From assembly GCA_033026295.1 (NCBI GenBank), contig CM065170.1, positions 33,302,963 through 33,366,962 on the forward strand: DNA of 64,000 bases. Reading direction: 5' to 3'. Numbering within the stretch: position 1 is the stretch's first letter; each line of letters begins with the position of its first letter. Shown one piece after another: positions 11,575 through 23,200 of this stretch. The stretch comes from Channa striata (lineage: Eukaryota > Chordata > Actinopteri > Anabantiformes > Channidae). Under the pieces are notes generated by a model. The model did not search any database. It was given only the letters and a program-made list of their open reading frames with translations, and was not told the origin of the DNA. Made by a program: the position numbers and the translations under genes.

Positions 11575-11850
11575 TTGTGGGGTTTTTGTTGGTCATCACT
11601 TTGTCGCTCCATTTTTATATATTACAGGCTTTTTTTTTGTCTTTAGGTCACTATTGTATCTTTTTTTTGTTCCTTTTTGTTCTTTATTTGCATATTTTTT
11701 TGTCTTTCGTTTGATGATTGTGCGTTTTGTTTTGGGTCGTCTTGTTAATCTCTACTTTGTGTCTTTTTCGTGTGCAGATCTTTCCTGTTGTGTTTTTGTG
11801 TCTCCTTCTTGTTTGTATTTGCTTTCTTTTTGTGATTTTTGCATCCGACA
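11575..11850 (+). repeat. Decayed T-rich minisatellite (TTTTGTGTCT-type)
   Basis: Imperfect repetition of words such as TTTTTGTCTTT, TTTTTGTTC, TTTTGTGTCTC and TTTTGTGATTTTT at about 20-28 base spacing. Related blocks lie at about 14890-15060 (reverse orientation), 37690-37765, 44925-45070 (reverse), 57015-57120 and 60200-60300. Confidence 0.5.
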
Positions 11851-12013
11851 TGATCAGAGGACACAACACGTCTAAAATGTCTAGACTTAAAGTAAGTGAA
11901 AGCTAAAACAAAAAGAGAAGTTGTATCTGCAAAATGACCCGAACTTAGAAAATGACTTAATTTCACTCGATTTCATTTAGGAGCAGATGCACTGATCGGC
12001 CACCTGGTTTATT

Positions 12014-12037
12014 CACCTGTCACCTGTCACCTGTCAC
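12014..12037 (+). repeat. CACCTGT tandem repeat
   Basis: Three perfect copies of CACCTGT plus CAC. Each unit contains an E-box (CACCTG). Confidence 0.85.
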
Positions 12038-13179
12038 GGCTTTCTAAGAAGAAGCACTAACAGCCTCCTCTGAGCGTGTTCTCATCAGAACCCTGCAGCT
12101 GTCGGCAGACACCTGCCGGATGACTGCTGGACTGTCCCAGCATACGTTTAGCGGTGTGAATCCTCAGAGAAGCCGGATCGGGCGCTGAGGAGTAGAGGGC
12201 AGAGCGACGAGAGCGTTTAATGAGGACCCCCATCCTCAAACCTCCGGAGAGCGGAGACCTGAAGGGCCCGGCGAGCAGCGAGGTGGCGGCGCTGACCTCG
12301 AACCACGAAGCCCCGACACCCCCTTTAGATGGAGCGCTTCACCCCCCTGCTAATCCAGATCGGTGACTGAAAAGTTGATGGGTGCAGTTGCAGAGAACTT
12401 TTGCGACGATCCTGTACCACAGCCACATGCAAATGATGGTGTTTGTGTGACGCAGCACAGATAATGATCTTCACTGCTGTGCTGCACTTTTTCTTGTTTT
12501 TAGCGTGATGAGCCGTTAATGCGTCGACTGTGCCTCTGACAGATGGCACGACGCTGGAAAACAGATGTTATTTTGCATAGGACATAGCATGAATATGCAT
12601 GCTGTTTTAGATCAGGACACTGAAGGCCTCAATGGCGAGTGGACGACTCTCCCCAGCACCCGAACCCTAACACAACTCTGCACAGATATGACAAAAGGAC
12701 CAGAGCAGAAGCAGGACTTGTCCTCGAAGCCAGCGACCGTTTCCAGGCGATAGGTAACTTATCCTCAGACGTAACGAGTGATGGGAAGCATCTTGACTCA
12801 GGTGCGGTTGTACTTGAGTGTTTCCACTCGGTTCAGACGACATGTTGTCCTTTTTACTGCCTCGGATTGTTTGGCAGAATCTAACGAACTGATAAAAACC
12901 GATGCATTCTGTGGTTTTACCTGCTGTCACTACGTGAACTGCTTATAGTCAGTCCCACCTTTGCCTGCTGCTACATTAATGATGGGAACACAATATCATC
13001 CTGTGTCCTTCTGAACATTGAGTACTTTTAATTTTCAGACTTTCAATACATGTTATTACTGATGTTTTATATAACACTTGAACTAATAACCAATAAAGTT
13101 ATTAGTCCTAATTATTTAGGAGGCAAATTTTGTATTTATGTGGAACAAATGTGGACATGACATGTGCATTATAGTGGTG

Positions 13180-13395
13180 TGTTGTTTGTGAATGATTCGT
13201 TCGATGTGAACGAATCTTGCATATGACTTGGCAGTAATTTGTCCTCTCAGTGAACGATTCGTTCATTTTCCTGCAGAACCTTCTCTCACCACATGGCAGC
13301 AGCTCAGTCAGCAGGACAGGAAACAGAAATGATTCGTTCATGACTCACTGAGCTGTGCGTCCGTCATCGGGTCCTCGTTCTTTCCCATCTCTAGT
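13180..13395. mobile_element. Putative non-autonomous transposon with ATTCGTTC motifs
   Basis: ATGATTCGTTCGATGTGAAC, GAACGATTCGTTCAT and ATGATTCGTTCATGACTCAC recur in both orientations around 13190-13345. The right edge TTTCCCATCTCTAG mirrors GATGGGAA near 12780. These words are common in short fish DNA transposons. Boundaries are uncertain; the element may extend left to about 12776. Confidence 0.4.
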
Positions 13396-14099
13396 ACATT
13401 CATTCATCTTATCAACAGCATCGTGTTCAATATTTTCTTACTGTAGTCCTGCTACTTTTGGACTTTTAGCTCATGCGATTAACCTGAATGAGGATTTTGA
13501 AGTGTCCTGGGCCTGCAGTGACATTTTTACTTGAGTACTGATGTTGCATATTTGTGGCGCCTCTTGAGTGTTCAGAGTCTTCACATGTTGGAAGGGAAGT
13601 TAGAATTTCTGTGCATGAGAGGCTAAAAATGGCCGATGTGTGGCACTTTTGTGCTTAAAAATGAAAGTCTTTAATACGATTAATAATGAAATATAATGAT
13701 CAACTAATCATTGCAGCTGTCTGTGAATCCAAGCAGTGGCTCACTGTCTAAGTAGCCAGTGTTGGCACTTATCCTTAATAAACAATTTCATTAAAACCCG
13801 GTAAGTAAGTGTTGGTTCAGACTGAACAGTGAAGGGATTTTATGCTAAACTAAACCAAAAGAAGGAGATTAGTAATTTTCCTCCACGTGATACAAAACCA
13901 CTGGATCTGGAAGTTTTTATTTTGACATTGTCTGCAGAACGGTGACATAAAATGAAACAGCATAACAGACACGGAAACGCCGCATTAAACGTTCATCGTT
14001 CGGACTAGAGCTTCCAAAACACCTTCTGCAGAGGATTTTACTGCATCTCTTGATTTTAGGCTTTTACTGTAGCGTGACCTCAGGTTCCGAAGATTATTC

Positions 14100-14570
14100 A
14101 GCGGGCGGTGGTTAATATTAAGCAGGCGCTGACACGGGGGCCCTGTGCTTACTCCTGCCAGGGAGGGGGCCCCATTGAAATGAGCTGCATCTTAATAATG
14201 CATCGGTCCCACAGGGGCCACTCATGCAGGAAACGCCTGCGTTTCGGCAGGCTGCCCCAGTCCTCTGCACGTCTCCTTAAGACTCCGTTTTTATGGCCAA
14301 AACCGTGCGGACGTGCTTGCCTGATGTGGGATCATCTGCAGGCAGCTCCAAATGGAGACAGTCAGACTCCTCAAATGCCAGCTTGACCGCAGACTTTTGA
14401 AATTGATTCATAAATTAATATCCAGCTTCTGCAGGCAGAGGCTGAACTCTGGAGGGAATTTACATATTAGTCTAATAGAAATGAATGAGGCATCAGTGAC
14501 TACAGAGCGCTATCCATCATCTGGCCTGACACTGAGAGCTGCAGGAGGGATTTAGCCTTGTTAGGCTGTC
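14100..14570. promoter_or_regulatory. Candidate conserved non-coding element (intergenic)
   Basis: Complex, non-repetitive sequence rich in TTAATAATGCAT, ATTGATTCATAAATTAATAT and ATTAGTCTAATAG words, ending in AATAATAACGCAATAATG. Open frames across it are short and match no family. Inferred from motif density. Confidence 0.3.
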
Positions 14571-14889
14571 ACATGTGTAATAATAACGCAATAATGCGGA
14601 GGCCTGGTAGTGTGATGTGGTGTCATTGAGAAGGGAGGAAGGAACCGGGCGGTGGAGGTCACTCTTCTTCACGTCACCGTGCGACTGCTGCTTCAAATGT
14701 CAGAAGTCGCGTTGAGCCGGCAGCCTCCACGTCGGCCTCGTCGTCACTTTGCATATCGTCAGCTGTTGTGACTTGGTGTCTGACTCTGTCACACTTGCGG
14801 TGGTCGGTGGTTAGTGGGTGGTGTCTCTGGTGGCTCTGCACACGCCTGGACCAGAGCCTCCATGTGAAGTTACTGTTACTATTTGTTAT

Positions 14890-15065
14890 TTAAGAGAGAA
14901 AATCATCGGGAAGAGGAAATAAAACGCCCAGACACAGACACAGAACAAGCAATAACTGACGCAGCCAACAAACAAATACATAGAGACGACTAAAATTCTC
15001 AAAGAGACCAAGAGCAAACGAAAATATGCAAAACGATCCCTAAGAGGACAAAATGTCCACCTTAG
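14890..15065 (-). repeat. Decayed minisatellite, TTTTGTGTCT family in reverse orientation
   Basis: A-rich words (AGAGACGACTAAAA, AAAGAGACCAAGAG, AAGAGGACAAAATG) are the reverse complement of the T-rich family seen at 11575-11850. Confidence 0.4.
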
Positions 15066-15869
15066 CAAGTGTCTTTGATGCCGCTTGATTAAATGATTGT
15101 TTGTACAGTAACTCATTTAAAGTTTAAACTGGAACCAGGTAGATGTTAGGTTGAAAGTTGTGAGTGTTGTGAAAGTCTTGTTGCTTCTTAACTCGAGATT
15201 CCTCTGACGCCCCGTAAACCTGCAGACCTGTTTACTGTCCACTCGCCTGTGCTTTAGATTATCTGTAAAAGTCATCAGTCTTTGCATCTTTGTCCTGATC
15301 ACAGCCTGAAAGCTAATCTGCGCTTCCTGAAGTCAAGAAGATGTTGTCGTCCACAAAATCCTGCAGGGACGGCTAAAACGTTGCAGGTTAAGTGGAATCG
15401 CATGCAACGAAGGCCTTAAGTCTTCGCCCCCCAATTTTCTTTGTCAGTTTGGACAATGATGCCAAAGAAGCTGTGAAAATGTCGTGTTGTGTTTGGTGTG
15501 ATGTTAGCTGGTACCGGAACATGCTCAGTATAAGCAAATTAACAGTTTCCCAATCTCTTATTTCATAATGGGAAAAAGAGTTACAAAACTTAAAATTAGC
15601 GTGAGCTGGTTCAGATAAATGTAGTTCACTGCTGACCTTAAAAAAAGTTAACGTTTAGTTTTTTGGGGTTAAATGTTTTGTTAAAATCGTGTTTTACAAA
15701 AGTGCTTCATCGTGTCGACACATCTGAGAAATTCCTTGTCTAATGTTCCTTTAGCTTCACGGCCTAGTTAAAGGCGTTGAGTGTTTCCACAAACGCGCAG
15801 GGAAAAGCCCCTTAACATCCTCTAATCTGATGACGCTTACGTCACGTTTTCACGACTTAAACCAAACTC

Positions 15870-16460
15870 CCTCTACAATCCGCGGACGTGCCGGCGGAGA
15901 GCTTGAAGCCATCTTTCATCTCTCTGGCTCATTTATCTCCATCAGTAAATGAAGGTGCTGATAATGCACCATCTTTGCCAGTCTTATCTCCACCTCTTGT
16001 TCGGGGCCTGGATGGGTTTCGCAGCCCGAGGCTATTTTCTCCCCCACTTCACATCTCTGAGAGAATAAGGAATTCCAGTGGCAGAAGCAATAACAAACTC
16101 TGGATCAAACGTATCCTCGGCTGAATTCCCTGACAGACTAAAATCATTTGTTCCTCTCGCTAACGCTCGACGCTGCGTCCCGGGATCCTCTCGCTCCTCT
16201 CAGCTGCTTTGTTTTATGTGGTTTCAGCAGCTGCGTCCTCTGGGCCGCTCTGTCAGAGTTGATATTGAAGTACACCCGGGCTGACTCCAGCAGCAGCAGC
16301 CGCTCTGCACACGTCCAGCCTTTTCCCCTCCTGTTAGCGTCCTTTTTCATCAGCTTCCGACTGTGGATTTACATTAAGTTGAGCCCGCTCTCGTTGGCGA
16401 GGTGAGACGAGGTCAGGGGAAGTTATTTCAAAGCTGCCTTTTAAAGAGGTCGTGCAGCGT
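15870..16460. promoter_or_regulatory. Candidate conserved non-coding element near the GLI2 3' end
   Basis: GC-balanced, non-repetitive sequence with GATAATGCACCATC, TTATCTCCACC and CTGAGAGAATAAGGAATTCC words. It lacks coding potential and is more complex than its AT-rich flanks. Weak inference. Confidence 0.2.
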
Positions 16461-17339
16461 CTTAAGAATGTGCGGCGTCTCGTTTAGCGCTCAACAAAAA
16501 AGGTTTGAGGAAAGCGCTCGGTCGGCACGGGCGGGTGCAGGAGCGTGGCTTCAAAGACAAAAGTTTTGTTGTTGGATTGTTGAAGCCGTCGACTCTTGTC
16601 TTTGTACGGGAAGTGATCAAGGGGCGAACTGATGGATAATGTTTAGTGTGTTGCAACAGGAAGCTTGAGATGTTGCTACGTTAGAAAAACGACTGTGTCT
16701 TAGTTTAGGTCCAGTGTTGAACATCTTCATATTTCCTGAGCATATCCAACATTTTTAAATTATGTGACTATAAAAATGGTCGAAAGTAAAGCTTGGCAGA
16801 CGAGTAGATGTTAAATTTGTTAGTGAGTTTATCCTGTGCACATTGTAAAGTTGTAATATGCTTTGTGGGATTATGGTGAGCAGTGGTTTTCATAATGAAA
16901 CGGCAGAGGAGGTTTGCTGTTTCACGCAACACGTCTTAATGAACTCAAACAGGAAGCAACTAGTCCACAAATTTTACAGGGTGACTTCAAAATCTGTTCC
17001 AGCAGCGGATCATTGTTCTGAAGGTCAAGGAAGTCCGACGGTGCACCGGCAGTTGGTACGACTTCCTCGCTGTCTCCTGCTAACAGCATTTGTTTGTTGA
17101 CCATTTCTAGGACTTTTCCCGAAACTCAATCCTTGCTCAAAACTTCGAAAAACGTGATTGGTACTTTTACTCCAATCAGCGTCTTGCCCTGCTTTAAAGT
17201 GTCGTTTTTACATGTAGGCCTAACTCTTCCCTCATTGGTTGTTTTTGACTAGTAGTTGAACAAATTCACTTGTTAAACATCACAAAAACAAATTCAGAAA
17301 CATCAGTGTAAAGGACAACACAAACAATATTTGTAAAAA

Positions 17340-18110
17340 AAAATCAATGCTAATTTTGTATTTCTTTAAAATGTACAAATGATATTTACATATAACAAGG
17401 AACTACAATCTGGTGCAACAGTGTTCAAATTTCTGGGCTGCTCGATGAAGTTTCCTCGACTTCTCAATGATTTCTCAATGCACGGGTTCATAATTCCAGT
17501 CACAAAGTCTCTGATGCCTGACATTGGGATGTCACAGTTAATCTCAGCAGCAATGCAACAGTCAAATAACGAATCACTGAGGCTGTGAGACTGTCAGCGT
17601 GGAATGCTGTGAGGATACAGATAAAAAGGCTGTGAATAAATGGTTTTCTCCTTGAGCAGAAATGACCAACTTAGTGTAAAACAAAGTTGAGCTTGACTCA
17701 TTTACAGTGTATATCTGTACGTTTCAAATATGCAGGTATGAGATAATCACCAGGTTTAACTCACACATTTTAAATGTCCTATGCACAACATGCGTTTGTT
17801 TTGGCAAAGCCAGGCACTTAGTAAACTGATCTTACTGCAGCGACCTGTACAACAACTGAAGGAAGTCTGTTGTTAACATGTGATTTACTATCTAAGGCAA
17901 AAGGAAAAAAAAATGAGTATGGCTTTTGATACAAATGATTTTAAATAATTTACAAATGAGACTGTACAAGAAAACAAGTGCCACATGCTGCCGAGGCTTT
18001 TTGGCACACAGTCGCAACAATTTTAAGTCTGTGGTTGAATGTTTATTGTACATCCGGAGCTCAAACGTTCAGCAATTACATTTCTTTCTGGGGTTTTCAA
18101 CGACTTGTGG
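17340..18110 (-). other. gli2: GLI2 3'UTR (approximate)
   Basis: AT-rich sequence after the TGA stop, with a Pumilio-type TGTAAATA (- strand, 17383-17390). An AATAAA on the - strand lies at 18042-18047, only 64 bases after the stop and probably not the sole signal. No other canonical AATAAA was found nearby, so the true end is unknown. Confidence 0.4.
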
Positions 18111-20260
18111 CTAAGACATCAAGTTCAGGAACTTGCTCTCCTCTGCCAGAGCTGTCAACAGTGAGCTCATGTCCCCAATGGCCATGTTCCCTGTCCCTGC
18201 TGGCACCGAAGGCAATATCACTGAGTTCCTGGGCGTTGTCACGCGAGAGGAACTCTGAGACAGGTTCTGGAGCAGACCTGGACTCAGGGCGCCGGACATG
18301 AGGCTGTCCCCATCATCCAGCATGGTATCAAAATCTATCTGCGCTTGCTCCAGTGTTGTGGTAGAGCTTGCAGCCCTGGATGTGTTGTCACCGAGACTGG
18401 AAGACAATGCATCATTTTTAAAAGGAGGTACATTCATCAAGGCAGAAATATGATGATCCAAGTTTGCGTTGGCCTCAAATACTTGAATCTGCCCTGTGTA
18501 GTACACACTGCTGTCGTTAGAGCGGTTACTGCACTTAGGTCCTAGAACTCCATTATTGGGCAATTCTGGGTTGGCATTAGTAAGGAGCTTTGTTTGCTGC
18601 ATCACCTTCAGCCCTGATAAGAGTCTGTTTGAGGATTTAGTTTCTGTGGGTGGTCTTGGCTGGACATGACACTGATCCCCAGTTTGCAAGGGATTTTGGG
18701 AGGCCATATTGCAGTTCTTCTCATTTGGAATCATGATTGATCTATCACAGTCCTCAATTTTAACCTGCACAGGCTGAAATCCAGCATCGGCAAAGTGCAT
18801 GTTAACATCAGCCAAATCAACTGACCGCTGTTTGGAGCCGGGGCTTAGCATGCTCCCAGTGAATCCTGTGTTGTTACAAGGTGGATAAGTGGAGTTACTG
18901 CTCTTATCATAGGGAGCCATGCCTACGTTGAACCTGCACTCAGCGGTCATTGTTTTGTTGACATTTGACGACTGTTGGTAGTAGTTTACTTCGGGTTCAG
19001 AATTCAACTGTTTGAACCTTCGCTGAGTTGTGTTAGTCAGATTTTGAATCGTCTGCTGGTTGGAGATTTTCTGAAAATATCCAAAGTTCTGGTTTTGCTG
19101 GATGACTGCCAAATTTCCTTGGACTTGTGGTTTAGAGAATTCCTGGCCAACATTCGCAAGTCCCAGCAAGACTTTGTTCATCTGAATAGGAAGGTTGGTG
19201 GGTAGGTTGGCCTTACTGACCCTCTGGGAAGATGGACCCATTTGTTGTTGTTGCTCTGGACTCAAAGTGGGACCCTGGTTCATGTTGGTATTCACAATGG
19301 CCATCCTTCTCTGGTAGTATGAGTGCTGCTGGAGATTAGGATTTCCTTGGAAGTCTTGTTGATTGGTTACATCTCCATTTTCAGTAATTAGTTCAGGCAG
19401 GTTCAGGTCTTCCTCAGGGATGTCACTTGTCAGTGCGTCCAAGGTCACGTTCTCAGAAATACTTGGTGGTCGCATGCTATAAGAGTAGCGGTTGGGACCG
19501 TCCGATCGCAGCCAGCCTTGCTGGGGTGGATGATGGTGATTTGTGGCACGAGGTAGATGGGGCTGCACAGTCACTCCTCCACTCAGCGTGCCCATGCTGT
19601 TGTAGCGTTGTATTTGTGGCTGACTTACAGAATCTATAGCTGCTCGTCTCACGGGGTCACTGGCTCTGCGTGGGATGTTAGAGGGGACTTCATGGGGCAT
19701 CAAGCTCTGCGTGGTGTATCTGCTGTACTGCCGGGAAGGCAGACTTTTGTTGATGCTGGAGGATTCCCTGTACAGGGCCGAGTGAGTCTTTAGACACATT
19801 TGGTCCATAAATGGAAGAGGCGTAGGTGGAGTGCCGCCGGTGGCAGCAGCATATTTCACCTTGAGACGGTAGTGCTGGGCAGGGGTCAGGCTAAGGGGGT
19901 TGGGTAGGCCCCCTCCTCCGCAGCCTTCTGTACCTCCACTGATTCCCCCAGACTGACTGGCCTGACTAGAGCGTCGTGAGATGTCAGCAGAGATGGGGTC
20001 ATAGGAGTCAGCAGAGCTCACGTTGCTGGGGCGGTTGGCACCGAACTGCGAGGCTTGGCTTGAGCGCCGGCTAGAGTAGCAGGGGGAGATGCCTGAGGAG
20101 CGGCGGCTGAGGGTGTAAACTGAGCTCAGGGTGCTGGAAGTGCTATCACGACGCTCAGAAAGGTTTCCCAGTAGAGTTATCTTATCTGAGCTCAGATCAC
20201 TCAAGCCGGAACCAGGGAAGGACGTTGGACCACTCATTCCTGGACTCTTCAGAAGGGACC
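18111..20260 (-). CDS. gli2: GLI2 coding exon 13 (processing region and activation domain)
   Basis: 2150 bases, acceptor TTCCCAG|GG, stop at 18113-18111. It encodes about 716 residues. PKA-type sites occur at RRDS, SRRSSGIS, SRRSSQAS (twice) and RRASDPVRR, with DSYDPIS between them. TPAQHYRLKVKYAAATGG is conserved. A long Gln/Asn-rich region (about residues 1020-1170) replaces the Pro/Gly/Ala-rich part of human GLI2. The end, QIDFDTMLDDGD...MAIGDMSSLLTALAEESKFL, is the conserved C-terminal activation motif. Confidence 0.96.
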
Positions 20261-23200
20261 CTGGGAATTAACAAATGCAAATGTTAGTCACTGGGATTTT
20301 CACCAAATCAGCAGCTATGTGGAGCTTCTTAACCACTGTTAGCTTTAGCTTTGTTAGTGCAGCGTCGGCTTTTATCCATCGGGGGCTTCAAACTGTGATC
20401 CAACCAAACCAGAGCTAATCATGGGTCACCTGTGACATTGCGGAGTTAGCTTTGGTTTTCTTCTGCCCCAAAGTGACCAAACACCAATGAGTGCAGCATT
20501 TACTTAGACCTTAAAAAAAAAAAACTCACACACACATTCTGCACTCACCGCTTGCTGGTATGGGTGGGAGCTTGGTGCCGAGGACCGGGGGTGTTGGGTT
20601 GCTGGCCCACCGACACGAGTCCCTCACTATCTTGAGCTTCTCCTTCTTTAAATGCTCCAGACGCTGGCTGCCACCAAGCTGCTTTCGGATGTGAAGACCC
20701 ACCACTGTGACCCCACCAGTGAAATCTTCAAAGCCCAAGGACTCCACGAAGGGCAGGTCATCCAGGGTGCTGAGGTCCCCCAGGCTTCCCCCGCTGTGCA
20801 CTGCCATTTCTACTCCACTGTCATTGTTGGTGGCACTGCCAAGTGGTGATGGTTCGCTGCTACATGATGACTGACCGCCAGGGCTGGACTGATACATCTA
20901 AAAAGAGGAAGGAGAACGAGAGGGAATGATGGAGGAGATGCAGAGAAGGAAGGAAAAAGTGCTTGTGGGAAGCTAGTTCTGAAAAGCTGTTTTTTTAAAT
21001 CAGAACAAAAGTGGAGCAGTGGTTAACATGGCACGAAGAACAGTGAATCAGTGAGTCTTTTATCCTCCCCCAGTTGTAAATAATGAGTGTTTTTGGGAGG
21101 GGGTGAAGAGGTGGGGGTGCACCACAGATTACAGACCCTCTTATTCTCTCTGTGAAATAGGAACGGTCAGGATGAAAGACCGCTCAAGCCTGATCCAGAG
21201 CCAGAGCACCGGGCCAATCATCACGAGATGTGATCATGTTTTGTTCTTTAAACACTGGAAACTCGATGAGCCTAGAGGTGAGTATGAAGCTTTGATTGTC
21301 ACACGGATTTGTTTCACTTAGATCTACGATAAATAGCCTGTGGCGTTTTCTCTCCGCACAACTTCTTTTTCTTTTACAGATTTATGTTTGATGCAAGTGG
21401 TAAATAAGCAAAGCTGTATGCATATATGTGCTAGCTAGATATTCAGGTAAAGTTTGTCTCACTTGTCCAGCCCCAGTCTCCTCACAGACGGTAATATATT
21501 CACTGCTAAAAAGCCGTCTTGATCACAGCTTGATAGTTGGCTGTGTTTGCACAGAGCGCCGGCACCAATTCCCCATGTTTGAATATTAATCCTGGGGTGG
21601 CTTTTATCATGCTCGGCCTCTCTGACTGCTGTCTGATAGGTCTCCACTGGTGGTTTAAACTGCCTGCGTCAAGGAAAAGTGCAGTGCACATCCTCTTCGA
21701 TGACATGCAGAGTCAGTGTGGTGTAGATCAGCAGCTTCGCCTGACAAATATTAACCCATAAATCCACATTTCTTCAGGTAACATCTCTACAACCTTGAAG
21801 AAATTTATTATAGGTATGATGTAAACATGGAAAAAGTCAGAAAAATTTGCAGAATCTACAGTTAAAGCTTTAACTTCGATATGTGAGTTCGTAAGTAAAC
21901 GGAACTTGTTACGACCACGTTTCGCAGTTGCCGTTCACGTTCAGCAAAATGTTTGGCTTCACAAAAGTATATGAATTGCGAATCACACCAACTGCTAGGC
22001 GAGCATAAAAAAAGCGAAAGGTATGGTAAATGTCACACAATCAAATAAAGGATGGAAGAAACGGCGACGTAATAAGCTGAGGTGAGCTCACCTTAGCAAG
22101 GTCTGTCCGTACGCAAAGTCAGGAAAGGGAGAGAAACGAGGAGAGAAGAAAGGTTAGGACAAGCTGAAGCTGATGGACAACCGAGTGTTAGGATGAAGAG
22201 CACGGAAGCCATTTTTCATGTAAATCCCAGGGCAGTGCAGAGGGTTTGGTTGCTGAACAGCTGCACTCGTGCTAAATATTAAATGTCTGTTGCATGTACT
22301 ATCCATAGCTGAACCGAATAAATCAATCTCACCACAGAGTTTTCTGTCTTGATGGATTTGACGTGCAGGTAGTCCTCCACACCTCTCGGGGAACTGTTGT
22401 CTGATATCTTGTCCTCTCTCTGCATCCTGTCTCTCAGAACCGTCTCGTTCTCGCCGTTCTCCCTGGACGCCGGCGGTCTGGGCGGCAGATCGCCGCGCTG
22501 CTTCTTGGTGACGTGGGCCTCCGGGCCGTGGACCGTCTTGACATGCTTTCGAAGAGAGCTAGGATCCGTGTAGCGCTTGGTGCAGCCAGGGATCTTACAT
22601 ACATAGGGTTTCTGCAGATTCACAGGAGTACGTAGGAAGTGTCAGAGCGACCAAATTCCTGTTGTGTTAACGCTTTAATTTGTAGCTGAAATAGAAGGCT
22701 GATCGGCTCGGATCAAAGGGCGGCTATGAACTTACCTCGTTGGAGTGGGTCCTGTTCTGGTGTTTGGCTCGGTCCGAAGCATTGGAGAAGGCCTTGTTGC
22801 AGCCTTCGTGCTCACAGACGTACGGTTTCTCGCCGGTGTGGGAGCGCAGATGGGTTTTTAGATTCTCCAGACGGGAGTAGGCCTTGGAGCAGCCTTCAAA
22901 CTGTAAGGGAACAACAAAAACAGAAAGCGACGTCAGTGTGTTTGTGCATCTGACAGAAACAATTTCAGGCAGCAGTGCTACGTACATGCGGATGAAAGAA
23001 AACCGGTTCTACTGGGTTATTCTTGTTGTTGGCTTGTTTCTGATTGATCAGAGTTTTTGCTTGCCGAATAATTGTATAACAGTCACTCGCTGCAAGAACA
23101 CGCCCACGGGAAGTAGTTGGATGACCATATATGTACGACTTTACGCGGGTGACGGTGTGCGGAGCAGCCATCTTGGAATGGTATCTTTGAATTTTGGAGA

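Larger units (their letters stand above)
5173..17339. other. Intergenic interval between CLASP1 and GLI2 3' ends
   Basis: About 12 kb with no recognisable protein-coding exon or RNA gene. No exon of TFCP2L1, which lies between these genes in human, was recognised. Besides the listed promoter-like block, CTCF site, repeats and candidate elements, 8.2-10.2 kb, 11.0-11.5 kb, 15.1-15.9 kb and 16.5-17.3 kb show nothing I can name. Confidence 0.7.

Noticed and set aside
18647..18655. Perfect GLI-binding consensus (TGGGTGGTC, reverse GACCACCCA) suggesting autoregulation
   Set aside because: It lies inside the coding part of the last GLI2 exon, where it encodes Arg-Pro-Pro-Thr. A nine-base match is expected about once per 130 kb on two strands, so one in 64 kb is not significant.
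20526..20897. ATG at 20897 as an internal GLI2 start codon
   Set aside because: It directly follows a TTTTTAG acceptor and fits in frame with the preceding exon; human GLI2 has the homologous exon at this place.
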